DNA of 64,000 nucleotides from Tubulanus polymorphus (taxonomy: Eukaryota > Nemertea > Palaeonemertea > Tubulaniformes > Tubulanidae). Below the pieces are notes generated by a model. That model saw only the letters and a list, made by a program, of their open reading frames with translations, did no database searches and had not been told where the DNA came from. Made by a program: the position numbers and the translations under genes. Numbering within the stretch: the first letter of the stretch is position 1; each line of letters opens with the position of its first letter. This document shows positions 1 through 10,157 of the stretch, in pieces. Location of the stretch: assembly GCF_964204645.1 (NCBI RefSeq), contig NC_134036.1, forward strand, positions 4,266,001 to 4,330,000, read 5' to 3'.

Positions 1-165
1 AGTTACACAGTCATTGCGGGTTTGATTTGACTCTGGATCCGGTTCCACAGTTGCGTGGGTTCAATGCGACTCTAGATTCAGTTCCATAGCTGTGCGGGTT
101 TACTTTGACTCTGGATCCAGTTCCACAGTTGTGTGGGCTAACATTGACTCCGGATCCAGTCCCAA
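1..165 (+). repeat. 39-bp dispersed minisatellite, family A
   Basis: About four diverged units of 38-39 bp, each reading roughly 'gactctggatccagttccacag' then 'ttgtgtgggtttaattt'. The core CTGGATCCAG is palindromic. The same unit recurs at 21430-21720, 31140-31285, 48810-48970, 53090-53410, 55800-55960 and 58715-59045, in both orientations. No coding role is visible. The array is cut by the window edge. Confidence 0.85.
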
Positions 166-2361
166 AGACGCTAGGCAAATCAAACTTTCAGTTTGGGGCT
201 TGTTTACATTTCAATACAAAACTACTGACAAAGCCTCTTAACCTCGACTGTGGAAATGGATCTACAGTCGTGTTACACAACCATCCATATTCAACGACAG
301 TTTCACAAAAAATTTGAGACGACTTTTTTTTCCGTAAATATGCCTAAACGTTGTTCACTTTCCACCAGCGAACCGACACAAAATAATTGAAAAATAAAAA
401 ATCCACGATAAAAATGTTTAGGTATGAATCACAACGAAATTTTACACCGCCATATAGACCCACAGAAATCCCGAAAACATATCGATATATATTGAATAAA
501 AAAAAAAATCGACATTTATTGCCACCAACATCGAACATTGAAAAAATTAGAAAAATTTATTCAATAAAGAAAATTAGACAAACTTTTCAAAAAAAACAAA
601 ACACGAAAGACCAAAAGAACCTAAATTAAAAAAAAAAAACCGAGTGTATGATGAACGTAAAATGATGAGAATTTGAATGAAAAGGCAATTTTCAACATTT
701 TCTTTCGTCGAAAAATAATTTCGATGAATTTTGATGATTTCCACATTTTTATCATATGTCGTAGCGACAATAATTACTGAATACAGAATTTCTTTACTTT
801 TAAACGATTAGAATTTGAATTTGAATTGAATTTAGGAAAATGAAAATTAGATTAACGTTTTAGTCGTAATCCTGGTTACAACATATTGACGTCGATTTGA
901 ATTTTGAATAACGCGTGAAACGTTTAACGGAAAATATTTCGAATTAATGTGGTCGGTGCTGATGATGCTACGTACTCGTCACGATATATACTATTAGGCT
1001 CTACGCGAAATCTAACTTTTGCCAAAATGAAATTAAAAAAAAAAAACATAGTTCATATTTTCGTAGATTTCGCGAAAAGCACTTCACATAAAAAAGAGAA
1101 ACCATTCGATTTGAAACCCGAAAAAATAACGATCGCCTTTTATTGGGATTCGAACCCGATGTTTCGAGTCCCCGCAAAAATGGACGGCGTGCCCCGTACT
1201 GTGCGATGAGACGGGCTCGTAGTCCCGAAAATCGTCGACTTCTTGAGAAAAACCGTCGAAATATGCAAACATTTTACGGGTTCGAACCTTCAACCTCTCG
1301 ACAACAACTACGACAAAAAACTGACTGCTGCACCGGGGAGTGTGAACGAGTCTAAACCATCGACTTCTAAGAATTACAGAATAATCTTACTAAGACACTG
1401 AGACCATTTTTATGTAATGATAAAAAAACATAACAGCCAACTACAATACCAAAAATATAGCTACATATTTATATACGTTTGGATGTGTACCGGCCCATGA
1501 AAATAACAAATTAACGATTAATTAATCAATTAATTCGTTAATCAATCTATGTGGTAATTAATCAGACTGGTGATTAACCAATTACCGATTGATTGGTAAT
1601 ATCCATTGACCTAAAACGAGTAACGACTAGGACAGAGTGGAAATTAAATCAAAATGATATTGATTAAAATCATTGCCGTTACGAAATGGTAATAATCAAG
1701 ATATTCAAATTACGGTCAATAAAAATTGTTATAAATAAAAATTATCGAAATCATCGAAATAAAAAAGAATTTAAAAAAACGATAAACACATAATTTCGAA
1801 ATTGGTCGTAGGGCGAAAAATTCAATCAATTATAACGGTAACGATAATGATAATTATAATGGTATAAATTATAATTATAATGAATATTCAATTCGTATCG
1901 AACGTCTACTTGGTTCTTTTCTCGAAAATAGTCCCGAAAGACGTAGATAGATGAGAGATAGAGAGAAAAACACCACGGAAAAAGTGACAATGATAAAACA
2001 CGATGATATATCAAAAAACAACAACATCGGTCGCCATCGAAAACCACCCGGCAACTTACTACTCAGTCGGGTCAAGGTCGTCGTCGTAATGGCAACGGCG
2101 CATGCGCGTGCACACGCGCATCAACGGACGGAAGCTGTGTCGCGTTTCCAGGAGGACACGATATAGTAGTTGGTAGTGGTAGTGTAGTGGTAGATAGGAG
2201 AAAAGAAACGAAAGCCTTGTTTTATATACACGATGATAATATAATATCGACGATTAACAAGTGGTCTAACGATCGGATCGAAAAGTTTTGCCCGACATAA
2301 GCGGGTTAAAAAGATGAAAAAAAAACCGCTACAATCGATAGAGCGCTATCGCGTGCGTTTG
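166..2361. other. Downstream flank without a recognised gene
   Basis: AT-rich DNA between the family A array and the probable 3' end of the CELF gene. It contains poly-A runs near 490-500 and 628-639, AT-rich ATTAAT-like repeats at 1500-1600 and a tract rich in AAT/ATA at 1830-1890. Short open frames in 390-630 and 950-1350 have no recognisable domain and biased AAA/AAT codons. I see no gene here. Confidence 0.6.
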
Positions 2362-2481
2362 TTTATTTACTATATGCAGTCAGGTTATCAGTGTTAAGTC
2401 GAGAAGGTAGACACGATTTCACGGTGTAAGATGAATATACGATTCATCCAGAGATGTCTCAAGTTCCTGAGTAAAAGCTGT

Positions 2482-2588
2482 ATTTGAGCAACATTTCGAC
2501 TAAGGATTTTTAGCCATCACCAGGCGTACTGTTGATGGGGCAGTACGCCTGATAATGGCTAGTAGTCAGAAATGTTGCCCAAATATCC
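2482..2588. mobile_element. Inverted pair of Penelope/hammerhead-like motifs
   Basis: Two diverged copies of the same ~45-nt motif face each other as an inverted repeat: minus-strand copy at 2486-2531, plus-strand copy at 2541-2587, separated by about 9 nt. Each contains CAGTACGCCTG, then a GGCTA/TAG-type hairpin, then a GAAAtGTtGC end. The better-preserved relative at 63729-63783 reads CTGATGA, a 6-bp stem, then GAAAC. This arrangement resembles terminal regions of Penelope-like retroelements, which are known to carry hammerhead ribozyme motifs. The family call is an inference. Confidence 0.5.
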
Positions 2589-3043
2589 TTTCACTCAAGA
2601 ACTGTACATCTTTGGTTGCATTATTGTGGCATTTCTCTCCTGATCAGTGTTATTTTATGTAACCTTACGCTTTATCAAAGCGACTAGCCGCCATATTGTT
2701 TGTCGGCGAACGCAACTTTACAAGACCGACCCTTTTGAAGTTGTCAAAACGGTCAATCTAAAGATGAAATTTCAGCTTGCGGTATTGAGAAATTAAGATT
2801 TTTTAAGATGTCGTTGTTCGAGTTTCCCCGAGTCTAAGCGTAGGCTCGAAACATCGGATTTCAAGATCATCAAATATATTGCAATATCTTATTAGGTACA
2901 AAGAACAAATAAATAATGAATGAACCCAAGCATTTCGAATCGTGCATCTGAGCTTTATGTCATTATATCCAGCGTACGTACTCGGCGCATGCGTCACAAA
3001 CTTCACACACACGGACGATGAAAACAGGACAGTAATAATAAAA

Positions 3044-3115
3044 AATAATCATACCGATAATAATAATAATAATAGTAATAATGATAATAATTATGATTAT
3101 AATAATGATAATCGA
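3044..3115. repeat. AAT/GAT-rich microsatellite
   Basis: Imperfect (AAT)n interrupted by GAT and TTATGATT units. Similar tracts lie at 6770-6812, 11140-11215, 22575-22640 and 52110-52155. Confidence 0.8.
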
Positions 3116-3640
3116 TTATATATAGCGAATGATACGAAATTTCGAAATGGTCCTCCACAACACGTTTTAGATTTGAAAAAAATATAAACTAGACCAACAA
3201 AAAATTAGATTCATCGTTTTTCCTTTTGTTTCCACATGTAAGCTACACAAACACGTGAAAATCGTGTGTAAATTTCCGTATAAAAACGGTCCCCAGGCGG
3301 AGAAACGAATGTCGCGAAATAGTGTTACAGGACTTTAAGGCGGTTTTCATTCACGATTTCGACTCCATCGTCGTTGAATCAACAAATTACCGTCGCATGG
3401 CTATGCTCGAATATGCGTACTATATTCCGATACGTAGAATTCGACTCTCGACATTATATTTAACGGGCATAATATAGCGGATTATCGCTGGCTCCTTGCC
3501 GATGATTTTCTACGTGTTTTCGGCTAGACCGGGCCAGGCAATATCGTTATATCTCATTCGGAATTCGTCTAGAAATATGTATATACGTTATTCTCATTAC
3601 CTGTTATTGTAGTTGTATAAATATCTGGTCGTGTCTGAAG

Positions 3641-3768
3641 TTAGTACGGTCGGTTGGCGTCTTTCGGCCGCTTCAGTTGCACCTTCAGTCGCTTCATGCC
3701 GATCTGGAACCCGTTCATGGCTTGTATCGCCGCTTGAGCGCTGGTCTGGTTGTCGAAACTGACGAAGC
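3641..3768 (-). CDS. CELF3-6-type RNA-binding protein, last coding exon
   Basis: Terminal coding exon of the CELF gene, encoding the second half of RRM3 and the C terminus. The acceptor is TTCAG at 3773-3769 and the stop codon TAA is at 3643-3641. It begins with two bases of a Gly codon split from the previous exon. It contains the RNP1 half GFVSF, the conserved block [20 protein letters not shown] and the end [10 protein letters not shown]. These match vertebrate CELF4/CELF6-type proteins nearly residue for residue; CELF1/2 end differently (KRSKNDSKPY). CELF proteins bind GU-rich RNA and regulate alternative splicing, mRNA stability and translation. The exon is intact and its phase agrees with its neighbour 466 nt upstream. 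The subgroup assignment is secure; which of the four vertebrate paralogues it is closest to cannot be decided, and invertebrates usually have one. Confidence 0.97.
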
Positions 3769-4234
3769 CTGAACGAAACGAAATGAACAGCGAATGTTGA
3801 ATTTGGAGAGGCACGAGGAAGGGAGAGTATCAAGCGAATGGAGGTAGATGATACGGAAAAGAATATATGAAGATATGAAGAAGGGGAAATAATGAGCAGC
3901 ATGTTCGAAGATATTTAATCCTTAGTGGAAATGGTAGACTGTAGTGGCAACGGCATGGGCAAAGATTTCAACGTATTCAACTCTTAACGGATCTAGTAGG
4001 CTTTTTAAGGTAGATATGGGAGTAAGAGATGGAAGAAGAAAAGAAGAGGCATAGAGAGAGGAGAGAGTCAGCGTGATGAAGAGTACGGATATGTGATATA
4101 AAAGATGTGAGATAGGCAGCGAGAAAGAGGGGGAAGGCGGGATGGTCAATTTCAACGAATCGATATATGAACAATTTCCCGGTTTATTTTTCGCTAACAA
4201 AAAAATGTCCGAAGAAAGGCCGACCCGAACTTAC
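3769..4234 (-). other. CELF intron, 466 nt
   Basis: The donor is G|GTAAGTT at 4234 and the acceptor TTCAG ends at 3769 (minus strand). It splits RNP1 between KCF and GFVSF. The plus strand is purine-rich (GA-rich) from about 4015 to 4140, so the intron RNA is pyrimidine-rich there. No other feature was seen. Confidence 0.9.
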
Positions 4235-4378
4235 CGAAGCATTTACTCTGATTGGTGGCGCGATCGACGTACACCTTAGCCGATATCACCGATCCGAACG
4301 GCATGAACATCTGAGCCAGTTCGGCGTCTCCGAATTCCTGCGGCAAGTGGTAGATGAACAAGTTGCAGCCTTCTGGAC
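4235..4378 (-). CDS. CELF RRM3 first-half exon (144 nt)
   Basis: A 144-nt internal exon, from acceptor ATGCAG (ending 4379) to donor G|GTAAGTT. Split Gly codons at both ends keep phase with the neighbours. It encodes [18 protein letters not shown] followed by [21 protein letters not shown] and RATNQSKCF. The RNP2 motif LFIYHL and the start of RNP1 (KCF) are present, so together with 3641-3768 this is a complete RRM3. The [10 protein letters not shown] segment is typical of CELF3-6; CELF1/2 have DKQTNLSKCF. As I recall, vertebrate CELF genes also carry RRM3 on a 144-nt exon, which supports the boundaries. Confidence 0.97.
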
Positions 4379-4821
4379 CTGCATGACGTAGTAGAGAAAG
4401 AGAAATAACGATTAAGTACGTCTAAAAATTAAGACGTTCCGGCGACTTAGTTGAAGCCGTTTTGGAGATGTAATATGTACGTTAATTTCATATCTTTGAT
4501 TCTATTTTTGCATATCTCATTTTCGGTGTTCGTACGACGATGATCTATTTTATCAATTATAATTATCTAATTTAACAGTTTAGTGAAGTCTTATTTTCAT
4601 TATTCTATACTCTGATGACATGATGACGGGAATCTATACGAAAATACTTTCCTGGCTTGCGCGTGTGTTGTCGATAATTAAGAATGAAAAAAAAAAACGA
4701 ATCGAAAATAAAACGTACTTTACGAAAAAATTACGATAAGAAAAAATGTCGAAACTACACACACAAAAATCAAATCAAATCAAAACTACCACTAAAACCG
4801 CCATTACTGAAAATTGAGACT

Positions 4822-4857
4822 GACTGACTGAATTACTGACTGACTGACTGACTGACT
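4822..4857. repeat. (CTGA)n microsatellite
   Basis: Runs of the tetranucleotide gact, broken once by 'aatta'. A longer tract of the same unit lies at 57190-57285. Confidence 0.85.
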
Positions 4858-5606
4858 ACGGACAACATAATCGCAAAATTCCACTATATATCACTGAAAA
4901 AACCTTTAGTTATATACGAGAAATCACGAAATGTCGATACGAAAAATACCGATGATAAAATATGAATGAAAATTCAATGAAAACACGAATTCTATTAGAG
5001 AGAAAATATCGTATATACGGGTTGTTGAAAATTCTCGAGTTTTTCGATGATTTCTGAGCTCCACGGTATAAGCCATGATCAGGGGATCGAAATATTTTCA
5101 AGACATCTCGCTTAAATTTTTCTCACATTTTCACGATATTTTTTTCTGAGAGTTTTTAAACTTTCAAAATTTTTTTCCAAATTTTCTAAAGAGAATTCCA
5201 TTTTTTCACAAAATTTAGAATTTTTTTTCACATCCAATATGACCCCCTTGCTACGATAGCGAGCAGGCCACTGTTTACCGTAACGAATAGTCCCGACGTT
5301 TGACTGCCATACGAACGCTTTCCTCAAACAGATGAATTTTGACGCGCGGTGATAGAGCGAGGGCAAGGTTTGGGGAGGCAAAACGAGCAGTTGCACCATC
5401 CCTCTACTGAAGTGAAATGGATAAAACCTATGGAGGCTGGTGCCGGACGCGTTGGTCCATCCAGTGGTGATCCTCCGGCCCGGGAAAATACTACTGAATT
5501 GCTGCCTCGCATGGAGTGGCGTGGCACGTGCATGCATTTCAAATTGGCCGATCTATTTGACCCGCCGACTTCGCGGTATCGGAGCGGGCTCTCGGGGGAT
5601 AACTGA

Positions 5607-5961
5607 CTCGACCCATAGCTGACTATTAAACCTATAAATGTAGTCGCACTGCGAGCGATGGTTTAGTAGTCCTTTCGCGAATCGAATTTCGAGTCTCGTA
5701 GAACTCGCCGGCTTTGAATGAAGTCAAATATTGGAAACAAATGAATTCATTTGGAAGAGACCTAGTACGAAATTTCGAGTCGAAATAAATTCCAATAATT
5801 TTGGACTCGAATAAATCGAAATAAACTATTCATTTTTTTTTCCTAAAAAGCCGTTACCGAATGGGTTATTTTCGAAATTTGAAAAACAGAAGGATTTTCC
5901 GAATTTTGAACGAATTCTGTTTTTGGGCGCTTATAACGAACGTCGTCAGCTATGAGTCGAG
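5607..5961. mobile_element. MITE-like element with 17-bp terminal inverted repeats
   Basis: The 17-bp left end CTCGACCCATAGCTGAC (5607-5623) is matched at 16 of 17 positions by the inverted right end (5945-5961), giving a 355-bp non-coding unit. I cannot see a clear target-site duplication. The interior has no transposase frame. A non-autonomous DNA transposon is the simplest reading. A chance inverted repeat is unlikely at this length but not excluded. Confidence 0.5.
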
Positions 5962-5998
5962 GTAAACACGGGGCCACATAACGCAAAACGACATGTAC

Positions 5999-6097
5999 CT
6001 ATGAGTGGCTTGCCTTCTTTCTGCGTGGCGGGTATCAGAGCGGCGTGTTGCGCCAGCGCCTGTTGGAACTGTCCTGCGTATGCGGCTGGGTACGTGG
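5999..6097 (-). CDS. CELF linker exon before RRM3, with two possible donors
   Basis: An internal exon, from acceptor TTTCAG (ending 6098) to donor G|GTACAT at 5998. It encodes a Pro/Ala/Gln-rich stretch, TYPAAYAGQFQQALAQHAAL, then IPATQKEG and KPLI. The first Ala codon is split with the exon at 9295. In CELF relatives the linker runs directly ..EGPEGCN.. into RRM3. Here that join would need an alternative GC-AG donor at 6013-6012 (AAG|GCAAGC), 15 nt upstream and in frame, which removes KPLIG. The exon is certain; the preferred donor is not. The TYPAAYAGQ block aligns with AYPAAYGQ of CELF4. Confidence 0.93.
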
Positions 6098-9000
6098 CTG
6101 AAACGATAGAAAAACGAAAAACGCAACGGTTAATTGAAATGTGAATTTGACTGTGTTAAATGAAAAAAAAACCACAAATCTACCAGATCCCGGTTTCTGA
6201 GATCAGGGCTTCGGCTTTACGATGAGGGAGTTCATCGAGAAACTATTGCGTCTTTTCTACTCGCTGCTCTCCCGCTACAGCTGTGAGGAGAGGGGGTTCA
6301 TCGAGACCCTATTGCGTCTGTTCTACTCGCTGCTCTCTCGCTACAGCTGTGAGGAGAGGGGGTTCATCGAGACCCTATTGCGTCTGTTCTTCTCGCTGCT
6401 CTCTCGCTACAGCTGTGAGGAGAGGGGGTTCAAGAGAATTGCATCCCTAACTAAAGAATCGGAACCAGAACCGTGGAACTGGATCCAGAACTGATGCATT
6501 GAATCCAGAACTGTAGTGAAAGAGCAACCAGCGATTAGAACGGACACCTTGCATTGTGTAACGCCATCCAAAACCAAAATCAAGCCCGATGATCCACGAA
6601 ACCGGGCTCTAGAAATTTCGTAAACGTAATTTTCCGCAGTATTCAGAAGAAAATAGATACGAATAAAAATCTATTTCTAATAATATCTCAAATACAATCG
6701 TTCGCACACGTAAATTTCAATAAACTCGTACGAGACGAAAAGATTAAAAAATACGGCGACAATTCGTACATGATATTAATAATGATAATATTAATAATAA
6801 TAATAATATTAATATATACACGAAAATAACATATTTCGGCAAATATGGATATCGCGAAAATAAGAATTGATTTCATCGAAATCCAAATGCAGAGCGTCGC
6901 GATAACCACTTTTGCTCAAACCGGACACAGTACACCAGAACCTCGGCAGACGAACTTAAAGTAAAATTCGTCCATCTTCAATTTCTTTTTTTTCTCCGAA
7001 TACTTATACATTAGAATCGTCGGATTGGTAATTTTGATCCGTTCCTTTTGACGAAAAGTTTTCACCGAGTAACGATTAAGAATAGGTCGGGATATAAGGT
7101 CGAAGATGAGAAATTTGTCAAATGGAATCGAATTATGAAACATTCTCCGATCTTTTTATCTAGATTTTCGTGGCTATTTGCTAACGAAGAATTTGATCTG
7201 GGGGAAGGTAGGGTCGACGATAGGATAACGAATTTTCACAACATGTAAAAACATGGATATTGCCGACGGTCGAACATTGAAACGAATTGCGACATTTAGG
7301 CTTCAAATTATCTAATCTCCGAAAACAGGAAAAAAAATCGAAGTTCTTCAATTTCTCGAATTTCGCGTTCTAATCTGAATTTTAACTGGGAGGTTTTTGC
7401 CCCGATTAGTCCATACGCAGGTCGGCCCAGAATATTTCTAATGCTTGAATTCTGTCTGTTTTCTATTTCGAAAAATGAGGCTTTCTACGAACGGAAATAT
7501 GTCTGGACTTTTCTTTTCACTAGCAAATGACCTCGTAAATATGCGAGGTCAGCCGAAGCTATGAAGTTAAACCTCAAGGTTAAGCCTCAAAGGATATAGC
7601 GTGGAGGTTCTGGTGTGCGGTTTGTAATATGTAAAAATACAGACTTATAGAAAGGTGAAAGTGATATTCGACAATCGGGCAAAAAACAAGGAAAGCTCGT
7701 ATATAATCATATCGAAAAAACCCAGAACCTATTCGAAAAAACAAGCGAATTGTTTTGTCTTTTTTTTTCGTTTTTACTTGTGTACAAATCGAAAACTGAA
7801 ACCGGTGGCGCCATCTATCGTGCGTTTAACGAAAATAACGATGAAAACAAATGGCGGGAAAAAATTAAGATTTTTGTGTGTTCGTTTTTTAACGGAAAGA
7901 AATGAAAGGTTTTCAGTCGAATTTGCTGCAGTTCAAATAAGGTTTAATGTAATAATGTTCTGTAACATTGGATTTGATTTTTGGAATTTTTTGACGGAAT
8001 AATTTTCCGACGAAATCAATCTAAATTAAACTTATCGCAAAAATAACCTAAGAAAAACGTAATTCGAATAAGTATAAACGAATGCACACACGACTACGAC
8101 GACGACGACGATTACGGACAACACCGTCACAGATCGGGCCGGAAAACGATTACGATAAACTCCTTAAAACACGATAGATGGCGTACGAGTAGCCGACGAC
8201 GACGGCGGCAGCGGACATCGATTCGATGAAAGAAAAAATAACAACGTCAGCAGCGAACGTCAGTGCATATGATTTACATATCATTAACATACGATTTACA
8301 TACGATTATATATTGTTACATTTGTATATTCGAATATATATATATGGAAGTCACACACGCGAACAACTACCGATAAATGATACAGAATAACGTGACGCCA
8401 TCTTGGATTACGTCATGAATGATGCTTCAATATGGCGTCGGTGAACGTACGCGCGTTACACTATAATCTTAGTTTAAGTTGTGCCAGAATACAGCACCAT
8501 CTTTAAGCGACACGGAGCATATCATCGAATCCTATGTTTATACTATATTCTACCGGCAAGATGAAATCCCGAATTGTCTAATTCAAAGAATCGATTTGAA
8601 AAGAGCATCTTTACGATGTATCCGATGGCAAGGTTTTGACATTAGGTATGTCTTGTTGAAAAACGATCGGAAATAATTCTAAATCTTTTTAAACACAACC
8701 GTGGAGCGCGAATTGAGTGCGTTACAAAAGGCGAGAGGACCACCGATTCTTTCGACTAACCATAACCGCAACTTACAGTACACCCTACACAACCACTTAG
8801 AAAATGCAACATCCATACACACCACGGACATATATATTAATATATATTTTTTTATACAGATATATATGAATATAATATAATATATATATTCATATAACAA
8901 TATATATATATATATAAATATACTTATATGTTAAACAAATAAAATCTGATAATAATATGATGCACACGATGACCGAACACGACGAACGCCCCTGTGGAAT

Positions 9001-9294
9001 ATCGCAATGGACCGACCGCGTATCGCCACAGCGATCGAAGCGGGGACGTTCCATTATACACGAAAGGGGTGGTAAGACAAGGTTGTTTCTTTTTTTTCGA
9101 TCTTTACATGTGTATCTGATCCGGATAATTTTGAATGAATTCCACAGGGTGCTTGATATTTGTTGTTGCTTGAAAATATGATTGGTATTTTTTCTTCTCT
9201 CTCGAATGCGACGATGTTTTAGTTGAAAAATGGGGGGTGATATTGGTCACTACACCTTTCTAAAGTCGGAGAAATGTTTGAGTAATACCTATAC
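6098..9294 (-). other. CELF intron, about 3.2 kb
   Basis: It holds the 66-bp minisatellite at 6222-6435, AAT-rich repeats at 6770-6812, a long AT-rich stretch with no recognisable gene, and AT-dinucleotide-rich DNA at 8330-8350 and 8820-8930. The open frames at 7048-7248 and 7655-8002 have no recognisable domain. Confidence 0.75.
6222..6435 (+). repeat. 66-bp hairpin minisatellite, family B (3 units)
   Basis: Three units of 66 bp containing CTGCTCTCTCGCTACAGCTG followed by TGAGGAGAGGGGGTTCATCG. Because 66 is divisible by 3 it stays open as a 22-residue repeat, but there is no sign of a gene. Each unit can fold as CTCTC..ACAGCTGT..GAGAG. Other copies are at 25805-26045, 28060-28335 and 50545-50635 (inverted). 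Confidence 0.9.
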
Positions 9295-9357
9295 CAGCAT
9301 ATTGTTGGACTCCCTGGTAAGCCTGCGTCAACGGGTCACCATTAGCGATAGCTTGAG
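9295..9357 (-). CDS. CELF linker exon (63 nt)
   Basis: A short internal exon with acceptor TTCAG (ending 9358) and donor G|GTATAG at 9294. It encodes QAIANGDPLTQAYQGVQQYA with split Ala codons on both sides. It aligns with DPLQQAYAGVQQYAGPAYPA of CELF4 and CELF5-type proteins, a conserved block of the divergent domain. Phase and length (2+60+1 nt) fit both neighbours. Confidence 0.95.
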
Positions 9358-10034
9358 CTGAAAAATTCAGACAACGAAACGAATTACTACATGGCAATTT
9401 ACGATAATGTCTGGGTATCTATCTTGTTCGTCGGCGGCCATCTAGTTCGACTTTCACGACCGCTTGCTTCGAAAATATATCGCCGTAACTAGAAATGTTA
9501 TGAATATTCATAGGAAAGGATAGAATTACACGTTTGTATAATGTCTTGCGAAAAGTGGGGCTATTATTCAGACTTGAGTGGAGTCTAGTGTACCATCCAA
9601 CTCAGATATCAGTCTCAAGTCAGAAGATCAGACTTGAGCGGAGTCTACTGTACCATCCAACTCAGATATTGCTCTAAGGTCAAAAGATCAGACTTCAGCA
9701 GAGTCTACTGCATCCTCCAACTCAGATATCGCTCTCAAGTCAAAAGATCAGACTTGAGCGGAGTCTACTGTACCATCCAACTCAGATATCACTGTCAAGT
9801 CAAAAGATCAGACTTGAGCGGATCAGTCTACTGCACCATCCAACAATGATATCGCTCTCAAGTCAAAAAGCTCCGACGACTCGAACGGCTTCGACAGTAC
9901 ATAGATCGTAGCAACATATATTTAAATTGTAGTTTCTCTTAGAACAAAATGGGTGATATTGAAAAGAAATTTAACGAAACGGCCGTACGGTGGACTCAGC
10001 AACAACGACCAGAGATGGGGGGAGATATATTTAC
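9358..10034 (-). other. CELF intron, 677 nt
   Basis: About half of this intron is the 60-bp tandem array at 9570-9875. The rest carries nothing recognisable. Confidence 0.85.
9570..9875 (+). repeat. 60-bp tandem array, family C (5 units)
   Basis: About five units of 60-63 bp, each reading 'agatcagacttgagcggagt' then 'ctactgtaccatccaactca' then 'gatatcgctctcaagtcaaa'. Units differ by a few substitutions and one 3-bp insertion. TCAGACTTGAG and CTCAAGT within each unit are partly complementary. I see no other locus of this family in the window. Confidence 0.9.
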
Positions 10035-10157
10035 CTGGATATTGGGCGATACCGTTGGCGTACACATCACCCGGTTGTCCGTTCGCTTGCGGCACGACTA
10101 CCGACTGTACGGTCGGTGACAGTACGCTGGGAGGAGCACCGTTTATTGCCGTGGTTC
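10035..10157 (-). CDS. CELF linker exon (123 nt)
   Basis: Internal exon with acceptor GACAG (ending 10158) and donor CAG|GTAAAT at 10034. It encodes GTTAINGAPPSVLSPTV, then QSVVVPQANGQPGDVYANG and IAQYP. The blocks PQANGQP and YANGI..YPA match the CELF4 divergent domain (LPPQANGQP.. and FANGIHPYPA). It opens with two bases of a split Gly codon (or with the 21-nt microexon candidate before it) and closes with one base of an Ala codon. The region is a low-complexity linker between RRM2 and RRM3 that carries regulatory activity in this family. Confidence 0.95.

Larger units (their letters stand above)
2362..3640 (-). other. Probable 3' UTR of the CELF gene
   Basis: Reading on the minus strand from the stop codon at 3643, the first canonical AATAAA that I find is at 2367-2362, about 1.28 kb downstream. 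No splice site or open frame interrupts the interval convincingly. It contains an AAT/GAT microsatellite near 3044-3115 and the inverted motif pair at 2482-2588. The 3' end is inferred only from this signal, and an earlier non-canonical signal may be used. Confidence 0.35.
4379..5998 (-). other. CELF intron, about 1.6 kb
   Basis: It contains a short (CTGA)n tract at 4822-4857, a GC-richer block at 5240-5600 with open frames on both strands but no recognisable protein or RNA, and the MITE candidate at 5607-5961. The remainder is AT-rich and featureless. Confidence 0.8.

Noticed and set aside
1145-1290. GGTTCGAATCCC on the minus strand and GGGTTCGAACC on the plus strand, suggesting tRNA genes
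   Set aside because: No acceptor-stem pairing, no A box and no cloverleaf could be drawn around either; at most SINE debris.
5240-5600. GC-richer block considered as a structural RNA (snRNA, RNase P, 7SL)
   Set aside because: None of the diagnostic motifs of these RNAs could be found by eye on either strand.
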